From the NCBI GenBank assembly GCA_016933255.1, contig JAFGBF010000018.1, positions 210,133 to 274,132 on the forward strand: DNA of 64,000 nucleotides, read 5' to 3'. The DNA is from Candidatus Krumholzibacteriota bacterium. Lineage in GTDB: Bacteria; Krumholzibacteriota; Krumholzibacteriia; Krumholzibacteriales; Krumholzibacteriaceae. The notes under the pieces were generated by a model. It had not been told where the DNA came from and ran no database searches. It saw nothing but the letters and a program-made list of their open reading frames with translations. The translations under genes and the position numbers were made by a program. Of this stretch, positions 1-7,719 are shown one piece after another (position 1 is the stretch's first letter; each line of letters begins with the position of its first letter).

Positions 1-2
1 TG

Positions 3-569
3 TTCGGGGTGGTATCGTGCTTCTGGGGATACAGGGCTTTCAAGGTAGTGCTCGGTATCGCAGGTGTTATTGCCGGGGCGTGGCTTGCAGGAGGTATAGC
101 GGCGACCTTTACCGGCGGGTTCGGCGTGGTAGCTTTGATCGCTGCTGTCGCAGGCGGGCTTATAGCAGGCTCGATCTTCGTGACTCTCTATTATATAGGA
201 ATATTCGTCATCGGTGCCGCTGCCGGATGGCTCTTCGGCGTCATGATAACCAGCATGGCTGGAAACAGTCTGCATATCATAGCGTTTGTGATCCTTGCAG
301 TGCTTGGAGGTATACTCGCTGTCTCCTTTCAACGCCTCGTATTGACGATCTCGACTGGAGTGATCGGTTCATGGTATATTGTGGCAGGCACATTGCTTTT
401 TTTCGGGAGCGGACTGTCAGATATCATAATGTTCAGGGTCCCCGGCGAGATCGTTCATGGCGGCGCGCGAGAGCAGATCATCGTCCTGTCCATCTGGCTT
501 TTTCTTGCCATTTCCGGGATTGTGTTCCAGTATGGATTCGGCAGAAGGAAGAAAGTCAAAGGCGACTGA
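3..569 (+). CDS. DUF4203/TMEM198-like multi-pass membrane protein, 5' end outside window
   Basis: The reading frame is open from the first bases, and the family-typical opening (a Cys-Phe-x-Gly-Tyr motif followed by a Gly/Ala-rich helix) sits right at the window edge, so the true start is upstream. What is visible is about six hydrophobic helices rich in Gly and Ala and a short basic tail (RRKKVKGD). The pattern of a CFWGYR-type motif followed by repeated GxxxG-like helices resembles DUF4203 proteins. No catalytic residues are seen and the function is unknown. A GTG at position 9 could serve as an internal start, but it would remove part of the conserved first motif. Confidence 0.6.
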   Translation, partial: FGVVSCFWGYRAFKVVLGIAGVIAGAWLAGGIAATFTGGFGVVALIAAVAGGLIAGSIFVTLYYIGIFVIGAAAGWLFGVMITSMAGNSLHIIAFVILAVLGGILAVSFQRLVLTISTGVIGSWYIVAGTLLFFGSGLSDIIMFRVPGEIVHGGAREQIIVLSIWLFLAISGIVFQYGFGRRKKVKGD

Positions 570-631
570 CATTTATCAATCTGCAGTCTGGTAATTTCAA
601 TTTATTAGCAATAGACAGGAGTCTCTGGAGA

Positions 632-1021
632 ATGGATGATCAAAGATATATCAGGGGTATGGAGAGATTCAGAGAAGTGGATGGCAAGGGGGGAGAGAAA
701 GCAGTCAAAGATCTCGAAGGACTCGTTCCCGAGATCCGTCGTTATATCGTAGAGTATCCTTTCGGAGATATCTATTCGAGGCCGGGGCTCGATCTCAGGA
801 CGAGAGAGCTTGCAGCGATCGCTTCCCTTGTTTCGATGGGGGGTTGCGAGCCCCAGCTGCGAGTGCATGTTCACGCGGCCCTGAATGTCGGCGCGAAGCG
901 CGGGGAAATAATCGAGGTGATACTTCAGATGACCGTCTATGCGGGGTTCCCAAAAGCACTGAATGCTCTTTACACTGTAAAGGACCTGTTTGAGAAGAGG
1001 GATCTGAAAAGCAAAGACTGA
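632..1021 (+). CDS. Carboxymuconolactone decarboxylase-like protein (AhpD-fold)
   Basis: This is a 129-residue protein starting at the ATG at 632, with an AGGAG element about ten bases upstream. The same frame is open far upstream, but that part is the shadow of the membrane gene. The core has the family pattern: the RTRELAAIASL helix, a single conserved Cys (about residue 72), then H-x-H-x-A-L-N-x-G-A and Q-M-x-x-Y-A-G-F-P. It lacks the CxxC pair of true AhpD, so it is closer to the decarboxylase type than to the peroxidase partner. It lies 13 bases before an SDR gene, suggesting co-transcription and a role in small-molecule oxidation/reduction. The substrate is unknown. Confidence 0.75.
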   Translation: MDDQRYIRGMERFREVDGKGGEKAVKDLEGLVPEIRRYIVEYPFGDIYSRPGLDLRTRELAAIASLVSMGGCEPQLRVHVHAALNVGAKRGEIIEVILQMTVYAGFPKALNALYTVKDLFEKRDLKSKD

Positions 1022-1034
1022 AAGGCTGGGCTGT

Positions 1035-1787
1035 ATGCAAATAGACCTTACCGGGATAACGGCTCTCGTAACAGGCGGAAGCGGAGGGATCGGTGAAGAG
1101 ATCTCAAGAGGACTGGCCTCGAGCGGCGCCAGGATCGCTCTGCATTATAACAGCAACCGCGATGGCGCTGAAAGACTGATAAAAGAATTCGATAACGGAT
1201 CGATCGCCTTTCATTCAGATCTCTCCCTGAAAGGTAATGCTGCCGGACTCTTTGATGATGTCGTTGAAAGGATGAAAAGGGTCGATCTTCTTGTAAATAA
1301 CGCCGGCATCATCGAAAACGCCCCTGTGTCTCTTCCCGGGATGGAATGGATGAAGATCTGGGAGCGTACGATGGAGATCAACCTGAACTCGACAGGAATG
1401 CTGTGTCATGCGGCGATAAAGCATTTTTTGAAAAATTCCGGGGGGCGGATCGTCAATATAGCATCAAGAGCGGCATTCCGGGGAGAAAAAGAGGATTTTC
1501 TGGCGTATGCCGCCTCGAAGGGTGGAATGGTATCTCTCAGCAGGTCTATCGCCAGGTCTTTCGGGAGGTCTAATATCAAGTCTTTTGTCATAGCGCCGGG
1601 GTATGTCTGGACACCGATGACAGAAAGGGTGGAAGATAAACAGGCGATAATCGACAACGAACTTTCGCTCGGCGAGATGACCGAACCGAAAGATGTTGCG
1701 CCCCTGGTCACTTTTATAGCGGCGGGGCTGCTCGATCATGGTACGGGAGCGACTATTGATATCAACGCGGGCAGTTATATGAGATGA
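1035..1787 (+). CDS. Short-chain dehydrogenase/reductase (FabG-like)
   Basis: A 250-residue classical SDR. The N-terminus carries the nucleotide-binding TGGSGGIG motif (residues about 13-20), followed by NNAG (about residues 88-91) and the catalytic Ser plus Y-A-A-S-K pair (about residue 160). The C-terminus carries the SDR-typical PGYVWTPM segment. Such enzymes use NAD(P)H to reduce or oxidise a carbonyl or hydroxyl. 3-oxoacyl-ACP reductase is a possible role, but the substrate cannot be told from sequence. It probably forms a pair with the decarboxylase-like gene upstream. Confidence 0.85.
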   Translation: MQIDLTGITALVTGGSGGIGEEISRGLASSGARIALHYNSNRDGAERLIKEFDNGSIAFHSDLSLKGNAAGLFDDVVERMKRVDLLVNNAGIIENAPVSLPGMEWMKIWERTMEINLNSTGMLCHAAIKHFLKNSGGRIVNIASRAAFRGEKEDFLAYAASKGGMVSLSRSIARSFGRSNIKSFVIAPGYVWTPMTERVEDKQAIIDNELSLGEMTEPKDVAPLVTFIAAGLLDHGTGATIDINAGSYMR

Positions 1788-1921
1788 TCGTCCGGGGACC
1801 TTGCTGATCGGCCGGAAAAATCTCAAGATAGCCGGAATGTGGAAAGATGGTTTTGAGGAGACAGAATTTACAGGCGTGATTTTGGTAATAATTTTCAGGC
1901 TCAGGGAGAAAGGAAGCAAAG

Positions 1922-2623
1922 ATGGTTGAACAGGAAATTTTCGACGCAAAAAAAGCAGCGGCGATCCTGAGGCCGACCGTGGATTCATCTTTCTCGAATG
2001 GATGGAACCAGACATGGAAACATTTCCTCGAGTTGCTTTTGGTCGTTGTAATACTGATTATGGCGGTTTTTCCTTCAGCTGTCTTCTTTTCTTACGGGCG
2101 CAGGGAGGTTTACGGGTTTTGGAACTCGTTTTCAGGGGTCTATTTATGGTTTTATACGTATCTTTACTCGATCTTTGTGATCGTGCCCCTTAAATACGGA
2201 GCTTTTGCGGTCTATCTCCAGGCGGCAAGAAATGAAAAATGTGACGTAGGAAGGCTTTCAGAGGGATTTAAGAATTATCTCAATGCCATACTTTCCCACG
2301 TGCTTGTACACTTCATGGTAGGTATAGGCGTAATGTTCCTTATCATCCCCGGCATCTTTCTGGCCTGTAAATTTTCCTTTGTCCCGTTCCTTGTCGTTGA
2401 CCGGAGACTTGACGCGATAGAGGCGATAAAAACAAGCTGGAAGATGACTTCGGGGTACGCGATGGATATCTTTGTCATCTATCTGCTTTCTATCCCCATA
2501 GTAATTGCCGGGTTGATCTGTCTCGGCGTCGGTATCCTGCCAGCTGTGATCTGGAGCAGGGTCACTCTTGCTTCTATGTATGAAGCAGTATCTGCGAAAG
2601 AAAAAGGATCGATCGCAGCTTAG
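1922..2623 (+). CDS. Multi-pass membrane protein, DUF975/GDPD-membrane-domain-like
   Basis: A 233-residue integral membrane protein with about five to six helices. It has the characteristic I-I-P-G-I-F-L turn after a long helix, followed by a segment with VDRRLDAIEAIKTSW and a final helix pair. This pattern (IPGxxL, then FxVD, then A-x-x-x-S) is shared by the DUF975 and glycerophosphodiesterase membrane-domain families. The next gene encodes a protein with the same architecture, so the two look like a tandem duplication. A purine-rich Shine-Dalgarno (AGGGAGAAAGGA) precedes the ATG. The function is unknown. Confidence 0.6.
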   Translation: MVEQEIFDAKKAAAILRPTVDSSFSNGWNQTWKHFLELLLVVVILIMAVFPSAVFFSYGRREVYGFWNSFSGVYLWFYTYLYSIFVIVPLKYGAFAVYLQAARNEKCDVGRLSEGFKNYLNAILSHVLVHFMVGIGVMFLIIPGIFLACKFSFVPFLVVDRRLDAIEAIKTSWKMTSGYAMDIFVIYLLSIPIVIAGLICLGVGILPAVIWSRVTLASMYEAVSAKEKGSIAA

Positions 2624-2659
2624 GAAAAATATGGAAAAAAAAGAACGGCAGCCCCTGAG

Positions 2660-3358
2660 ATGGTAGATACGGAAGAAGGAAAAAGGGAATCGCACGGGTA
2701 CCCGGTATCGGCTGACGGCTGGTTCAGCAGCGGACTCGATCTTTTCAGGACGCGCAGGATGACTCTGATCTCCGGAATGGCGGTGATCATAGCGTACTCG
2801 CTTTTCCTCCTTTTGATCGGTTATATCCCCGGCGGTGAGACGCTGGGAATAATCATCCAGCTGACCTTCGGGCTGGTGCTTACGGCCGGTTGGCTGAATT
2901 TCTGTCTGAGGCTGGTGCGGGGGGAAGATGGACTGACCGCGCGCGACATATTCCGGCCCTTTTCTGATTTCCAGTCTGTCTGGCTGCTTTCGATATCTCT
3001 GTCTCTTATTATAGCATTGGGGACATTTTTATTCATCATCCCGGGCATTTACGCGATCATCAGACTGGGGATGAGCATCTTTATAGTCGTAGACAAAAAA
3101 ACCCCCGTTGCCGATACCTTCCGTTTCAGCGCGAGGATAACAAAAGGCCATGAAGGAAAACTGCTTGTATATTATGGAATCCTTCTCGGACTGTACGGGC
3201 TTGCAGTTTTCCCCTATCTTATAAACATGGCCGCTCTCGGGGCAGTTACATCCTCTTTCTTCAACTTTGTGATTACGCCGGTGCTTGGCGTCACATACGC
3301 TTCTGCATATGACAGCCTTCTGTATCTGCATGAAGAAAGGGAATCATGGGAGGAATGA
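2660..3358 (+). CDS. Multi-pass membrane protein, paralogue of the preceding gene
   Basis: A 232-residue membrane protein with the same layout as its upstream neighbour: paired N-terminal helices, an FIIPGIYAIIRL turn, the sequence FIVVDKK followed by a transport-domain-like TFRFSARITKG stretch, and C-terminal helices. It starts 36 bases after the first copy. The C-terminal 13 bases overlap the DUF2891 gene, which suggests translational coupling. The function is not known; the tandem pair may form a hetero-oligomer. Confidence 0.6.
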   Translation: MVDTEEGKRESHGYPVSADGWFSSGLDLFRTRRMTLISGMAVIIAYSLFLLLIGYIPGGETLGIIIQLTFGLVLTAGWLNFCLRLVRGEDGLTARDIFRPFSDFQSVWLLSISLSLIIALGTFLFIIPGIYAIIRLGMSIFIVVDKKTPVADTFRFSARITKGHEGKLLVYYGILLGLYGLAVFPYLINMAALGAVTSSFFNFVITPVLGVTYASAYDSLLYLHEERESWEE

Positions 3359-4485
3359 GTTACGGAAAGATCGGATGGATCGGTCTGATGCTGGTCCTGG
3401 TTCAGCCCGTTCTGGATCTTGCGCCGGATATGAAAGCTGAGACCGGAAAACCGATCCCTTGCGATAACGGCACGGTCCTTGACCTTGAGACCGCTTCAGC
3501 GTTTGCCGAGATCGCTCTCGCCTGTGTCGGCAGGGAATTTCCGAACAAGCCGGGTCATGTAGTCATGAACGCCGACCAGGTCCTCAGGCCGAGCGAGCTT
3601 CATCCCGCTTTTTACGGATGTTTTGACTGGCACTCTTCGGTTCACGGACACTGGATGCTTGCCAGGCTCCTCGCCTGTTTTCCTGAGATCGAAGAGGGAT
3701 CGAGGATCAAGGAAGCGCTGATCTGTAATCTTTCGAAGGAGAATATTCTAAGAGAAGCTGCTTATCTCGGCGATGAAGACCGAAAGTCATTCGAACGCAC
3801 CTATGGATGGGCCTGGCTGCTGAAACTTGCTGAAGAACTCGATCGCTCAAGCGATCCCGATCTGATCGGGCTGGCGGAGAACCTGCAGCCGCTAGTATCG
3901 GCCGTAATTGAAAGATATATCGAATTTCTTCCCAGGCAGAGCTATCCGATACGAAGGGGTGTACATTCAAATACCGCGTTTGGGATGGCATTCGCGCTCG
4001 ATTACGCGCGTTCGGCGGGAGAAGTGGAGCTTGAATCTATGGTAGTCGAACGCAGCAGGGAGTATTTTCTTTCAGACAGGGGATGTCCGTGTGAATGGGA
4101 GCCGGACGGCGACGATTTCTTTTCTTCCTGTCTGATAGAGGCGGATCTTATGAGAAGGGTCCTTGGCAGGAATGATTTTGGAGAATGGCTGACCCGGTTC
4201 CTCCCCGGCCTCGATAAAGGCCTTCCGGCGAATCTGCTGACTCCAGCGATCGTCTCGGACAGGAGCGATCCGAAGATAGTCCACCTCGACGGACTTAATA
4301 TTAGCAGGGCCTGGTGCATGAACTCGATGGCATCAGCGCTGCCGGAGGGAGACGCCCGTATTGCGATCCTGAAAGAATCTGCCTGCCGTCACGCAGGGGC
4401 GACGCTCGGGCATATCGCCAGCGGAAGGTATGAGGGAGAGCACTGGCTCGCCTCTTTTGCCGTCTATCTGCTTTCGCCTGAATGA
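3346..4485 (+). CDS. DUF2891-family protein with N-terminal signal-like segment
   Basis: A 379-residue protein. Residues about 7-25 form a hydrophobic segment (GWIGLMLVLVQPVL), which could be a signal peptide or anchor. After that the sequence matches the DUF2891 pattern: HPAFYGCFDWHSSVHGHW early in the domain, then RTYGWAWLLKLAEEL, then HSNTAFG and a C-terminal LNISRAWCM motif. The family is all-alpha, resembles alpha/alpha toroid glycan-active proteins, and has no firmly known reaction. The start at 3346 overlaps the previous gene by 13 bases; an ATG at 3355 is possible. It converges with the saccharopine-type gene, 19 bases away. Confidence 0.75.
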   Translation: MGGMSYGKIGWIGLMLVLVQPVLDLAPDMKAETGKPIPCDNGTVLDLETASAFAEIALACVGREFPNKPGHVVMNADQVLRPSELHPAFYGCFDWHSSVHGHWMLARLLACFPEIEEGSRIKEALICNLSKENILREAAYLGDEDRKSFERTYGWAWLLKLAEELDRSSDPDLIGLAENLQPLVSAVIERYIEFLPRQSYPIRRGVHSNTAFGMAFALDYARSAGEVELESMVVERSREYFLSDRGCPCEWEPDGDDFFSSCLIEADLMRRVLGRNDFGEWLTRFLPGLDKGLPANLLTPAIVSDRSDPKIVHLDGLNISRAWCMNSMASALPEGDARIAILKESACRHAGATLGHIASGRYEGEHWLASFAVYLLSPE

Positions 4486-4504
4486 CCGCGGAGTGATTTC
4501 GGTT

Positions 4505-5659
4505 CTATTTGTCACAGCTTTCTGTGAGTACCTCTATCTTTTCCCTGTATTCGATCCCACGTTCCTTCAGCCCCGCGAGGATATACTCGACGCATTTCCC
4601 GCTTCTTCCGATATATTCGGGAGCAGAGATCCCCGGCCGGTCGTAGATGCCGTCAGCGATCATCCTTAATACGACAGTCGCCGTATAACCTGTCGTCCTC
4701 GCCATTGAATGGATCCCTGTCTTTTCATCGAACCTGTCAAAGAGGTCGTACGTGTACCGCAGACGTTTTCTGTCTTTTTCCCCTTCGATGATGACTCTCA
4801 TGACGGTAAGATCGATATCCCCATCTTTCAGTTTCCATTTAGGGAAAAGAAGCCTGGAAGTGAAATCCAGAGGCCGTATCCTGACCCCGTTTATTTCGAT
4901 CTCTTTTTTACTGAAGAATCCTGTCTCGCGAAGAACAAGCATTTTTTCAACATGACCTGGATATCTCAGGGTCTTTTCTTTCATGTTCACCCCGTTGATG
5001 GTAGCAGCCAGAGTCCTCAGTCCGTCACTGTTAAAGGCTTCCAGCTCTCCGACAGGAGGGAAATCGATTATTTCGGTTTCCGTCAGCGCAGGCTTTATCA
5101 GTATCTTGCCGTTTTCGACGACCCTCGCCGGCCTTGTGTATTCCTCGAGAACATCTGCCGGTGAGAATACCGCCTTGTATTCGTAAGGCCAGTCTCTTTT
5201 CTCGGGAAGGCCTCCGACATAGATCACCACTGTCTCGGTCTTATCGAGCAGGTGATCGACATATCCTGTCAGTATATTGCTCATCCCCGGCGCCACCCCG
5301 CAGTCCATTACGGCTGTAACCTTCTGCTTCAGGGCCAGTTCCGAAAGCTGGAACGGGTCCTCAGGGAAAAAAGCTATATCGACTATTCTTTTTCCCGCTT
5401 CTATTACAGCCTTGAATGTCCTGAACCCCATATCTCCTGGAACTGCGTTGATGACAAAGTCATAACCGCCCGCGAGTTTCCTTACAGTTTCCGGATCGGA
5501 AAGGTCTTTTTGAATAGTTACCACGGAATATTTTGAACCGACCCTTGCCAGGGCCTCCTCGCTGATATCGGCGATGCTTACTTCAAATCTGTCCTCTTCT
5601 GCAAGATCCGCGGCTATCGGACCGCCTACAAGCCCGGCTCCAAGCACTATTACTTTCAT
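4505..5659 (-). CDS. Saccharopine dehydrogenase-like NAD(P)-dependent oxidoreductase
   Basis: A 384-residue enzyme. The N-terminal Rossmann motif GAGLVGG (about residues 7-13) and the acidic end of the second strand identify a dinucleotide-binding domain. The rest fits the saccharopine dehydrogenase/lysine 6-dehydrogenase family: an MDCGVAPGMSN segment, RYPGH, and a C-terminal LRMIADG region that returns to the Rossmann lobe. These enzymes oxidise or form C-N bonds of lysine-derived imino acids. Which one cannot be told, and no other lysine genes are near. AGGAGAG sits properly before the ATG. A sigma-70-like promoter lies about 180 bases upstream, so the leader is long. Confidence 0.8.
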   Translation of the reverse strand: MKVIVLGAGLVGGPIAADLAEEDRFEVSIADISEEALARVGSKYSVVTIQKDLSDPETVRKLAGGYDFVINAVPGDMGFRTFKAVIEAGKRIVDIAFFPEDPFQLSELALKQKVTAVMDCGVAPGMSNILTGYVDHLLDKTETVVIYVGGLPEKRDWPYEYKAVFSPADVLEEYTRPARVVENGKILIKPALTETEIIDFPPVGELEAFNSDGLRTLAATINGVNMKEKTLRYPGHVEKMLVLRETGFFSKKEIEINGVRIRPLDFTSRLLFPKWKLKDGDIDLTVMRVIIEGEKDRKRLRYTYDLFDRFDEKTGIHSMARTTGYTATVVLRMIADGIYDRPGISAPEYIGRSGKCVEYILAGLKERGIEYREKIEVLTESCDK

Positions 5660-5848
5660 TATTCTCTCCTGGATTCAGTTTAACGGATGATGAGTCGATC
5701 AACTTTTGTTCTGTGGCGATGATAAGATCAGGGGATCATCGATCCCGGCATTTCAGAGGCCGTTGGAACGATTAAGGCAGATAACGAGTGAATCCCGGTA
5801 TTTACAGAAGGCATAGATATTATAGTACTCAATATTGCGCATACTTTG

Positions 5849-5876
5849 AATATATCAATGATTTTGGTAAAGTCAA
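5849..5876 (-). promoter_or_regulatory. Sigma-70-type promoter for the saccharopine-type gene
   Basis: On the minus strand, TTGACT (5876-5871) is followed after 16 bases by TATATT (5854-5849). Both boxes are one or two bases from consensus. Transcription would start near 5842, giving a leader of roughly 180 bases. Confidence 0.6.
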
Positions 5877-6008
5877 TGCAGGAGATCTCCTTTCAGGATC
5901 AATCCGTCATACCGGAACAAAGCCGGCCAGAGGCGGATTCTTTCCGTTAAGCAGAAACAGGGTTTAAGGAAATTGCCGATTGTAAGAAAAAATGCTTGAA
6001 TTAGTATT

Positions 6009-6038
6009 TGGAATATTATACATGTAGAAAATATTCCA
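6009..6038. promoter_or_regulatory. Inverted repeat upstream of marR, candidate MarR operator
   Basis: Perfect nine-base arms TGGAATATT (6009-6017) and AATATTCCA (6030-6038) flank a 12-base spacer containing TATACAT, a possible -10 box. Thus a repressor bound here would cover the likely marR promoter. MarR proteins commonly autoregulate through such dyads; binding here is inferred. Confidence 0.5.
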
Positions 6039-6070
6039 TTGGTAAATATTTATCGGGACGAGGAGGTGTT

Positions 6071-6535
6071 ATGAATAATTGTTCGGAAGAGGGGCATATC
6101 GAAAAGATGGCCGACCTTATCTGCCTGCTCCGTCAGAAATGCGCCCTGAAGGATATGTACTTCGTAAAGCAGGTAGGCATATCTTCAGCTGAATATAACT
6201 GCCTTATGCAGTTCTTCAATATTAACACTCTCGGGATGAAGGAGATCGGGGAGCGTCTCGGTATAACGCCGGGGGGAGTGACCCGTATTATCTCCGGCCT
6301 CGAGAAACAGGGGATCGTTATCAGAAATATCTCGGCAGAGGACAGAAGAAATATCGATGTCGATCTGACTGAGAAGGGGATCAGGATCGTCAACGAGATC
6401 AGGCAGGTATCTCTTGATCTTCATTCCGAGATCATGGAGCAGATAGATCCCGAGCATCGGCGGTCGGTATTTTTTGCTATTGAAAGACTGATCGGTGCCA
6501 TCAATGTCTGGGTCGAGGGGCATAAGAACAAATAG
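6071..6535 (+). CDS. MarR-family transcriptional regulator
   Basis: A 154-residue winged-helix protein. The ATG at 6071 has a strong GAGGAGGTGTT Shine-Dalgarno; an in-frame ATG at 6008 would lie inside the promoter and operator. Visible parts are an N-terminal dimerisation helix, the helix-turn-helix (LGMKEIGERLGITPGGVTRI, about residues 56-75), the wing with DRRN, and C-terminal dimer helices. MarR proteins usually repress transport or stress genes and respond to small ligands. The gene converges on an EamA permease only five bases away on the other strand; whether it controls that gene is unclear. An inverted repeat just upstream suggests autoregulation. Confidence 0.88.
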   Translation: MNNCSEEGHIEKMADLICLLRQKCALKDMYFVKQVGISSAEYNCLMQFFNINTLGMKEIGERLGITPGGVTRIISGLEKQGIVIRNISAEDRRNIDVDLTEKGIRIVNEIRQVSLDLHSEIMEQIDPEHRRSVFFAIERLIGAINVWVEGHKNK

Positions 6536-6540
6536 AGACC

Positions 6541-7461
6541 CTAAACAGACTTTTCCCCGTCTCCGCCGGGATCAAGGCCGTATCCGGTTCCATGGTCTTT
6601 CCCGACCCCCGCTTGAGATACGATTATGCCGGCCAGGATCAGTGTGCAGCCGATCAGGCCCCGGACAGGTATAGTCTCTCCGAGGACGAGCCAGCCGCCG
6701 AGCGCTGCGAATACAGTTTCCAGACTGAGTATTATCGCCGCGTGAGAAGAAGGTATCTTCTTCTGGGCTATGACCTGGAGAGTATAGGCTATTCCCACCG
6801 ACAGGAGCCCTCCGTACAGGATCGGGATCGCAGCCTTCGCAAGGCCTGACGCTTCGACCGTCTCAAAAAGGGCCGCCGCGGCAAAACTGAGGACCGAGCA
6901 GGTAAGAAACTGCGTCAATGCAAGCAGGAGAGAGTTCGCCCCCCTGGCCACAGACCCTATCAGCAGAACATGAGCTGCCCAGAAAAAGGTCCCGGCAAGA
7001 ACCAGGAGATCGCCCCTGGCTATAGAGAAGTCGCCCCTGAAGCTTAAGAGGTAGAGTCCCGCCGCAGCGAGCGTTATGCCGGCCCAGGTCTCTTTTCCTG
7101 TTCTCTGTCCGATAACGATACCCATGACAGGCACGAGGACGACGTACAGGCCGGTAATGAACCCGGCTTTCCCCGCAGTAGTGCTTACCAGCCCGATCTG
7201 TTGCAGAGAAGCGCCCAGAAAGAGTATTGTTCCGGCGATCACCCCGTAGAGATAGACAAGGGGGCTGGGTTTCTCCCTGTCCCTGTTTATTGACGAGACC
7301 GTGAAAGGGACGAGAGCCGCCGCGCCGAGAGCAAAACGTACGGCATTGAAGATAAAGGGGCCGACATGCTCCATCCCGGCCCTCTGGGCGACAAAAGCGA
7401 ATCCCCATATCACAGATGCGAGCAGAAGAAGTATTTCAGATCCTGTAGAATGTCGTTTCAT
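6541..7461 (-). CDS. EamA/DMT-superfamily drug/metabolite transporter
   Basis: A 306-residue inner-membrane permease with about ten helices made of two EamA repeats. The first runs to about residue 140, with the SVIWGFAFVAQRAGMEHVGP start and LGASLQQIGL. The second starts at about residue 150 and contains the typical LSLETVFAALGGWLVLGE stretch. Members export amino acids, drugs or metabolites; the substrate is unknown. A promoter with TTGACA and TATCGT lies about 60 bases upstream of the start. Its 3' end nearly touches the marR stop. Confidence 0.85.
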   Translation of the reverse strand: MKRHSTGSEILLLLASVIWGFAFVAQRAGMEHVGPFIFNAVRFALGAAALVPFTVSSINRDREKPSPLVYLYGVIAGTILFLGASLQQIGLVSTTAGKAGFITGLYVVLVPVMGIVIGQRTGKETWAGITLAAAGLYLLSFRGDFSIARGDLLVLAGTFFWAAHVLLIGSVARGANSLLLALTQFLTCSVLSFAAAALFETVEASGLAKAAIPILYGGLLSVGIAYTLQVIAQKKIPSSHAAIILSLETVFAALGGWLVLGETIPVRGLIGCTLILAGIIVSQAGVGKDHGTGYGLDPGGDGEKSV

Positions 7462-7521
7462 CGAGTACCTGGCGCCGATCTTTTGAAAGCTCTATCAGTA
7501 GAGGGTCTAAAAGCAGGTTAG

Positions 7522-7550
7522 ACGATAGTAGAGTTTGAAGCTTTTGTCAA
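7522..7550 (-). promoter_or_regulatory. Sigma-70-type promoter for the EamA gene
   Basis: On the minus strand, TTGACA (7550-7545), a 17-base spacer, and TATCGT (7527-7522). The -35 box is perfect and the -10 box has four of six consensus bases. Confidence 0.55.
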
Positions 7551-7719
7551 TCGGGTCAGAGAGGAGGTTTAAACAGACTGCAGTAAAAAGTCGATCCCGG
7601 TTCTTGACAGATTGGCTCAGACCATTCATCGTATAGGTCGTCGATATTAGTCCGGAAAGATGACAGGCCGGTCAGGTGGTCTGATTTCAGCCCCGGCTAT
7701 AAAGGGAGAAATGATTGTA

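Larger units (their letters stand above)
5660..6070. other. Divergent intergenic region between the saccharopine-type gene and marR
   Basis: This 411-base gap has no convincing gene. It holds a minus-strand promoter (5849-5876) with a long leader toward the saccharopine-type gene. That leader contains a small perfect hairpin (GGGATC/GATCCC arms at 5732-5746). On the other side are AT-rich sequence and a nine-base inverted repeat before marR (6009-6038). I do not recognise a riboswitch class in the leader. Confidence 0.6.

Noticed and set aside
17..631. Upstream extension of the decarboxylase-like frame
   Set aside because: It lies in another frame of the real membrane protein gene and has low-complexity Arg/Cys-rich translation; the real start is ATG 632 with a ribosome site.
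7604..7637. TTGACA/TATAGG promoter before the NifS-SelD fusion
   Set aside because: The spacer is 22 bases, too long for a sigma-70 promoter, so I did not list it.
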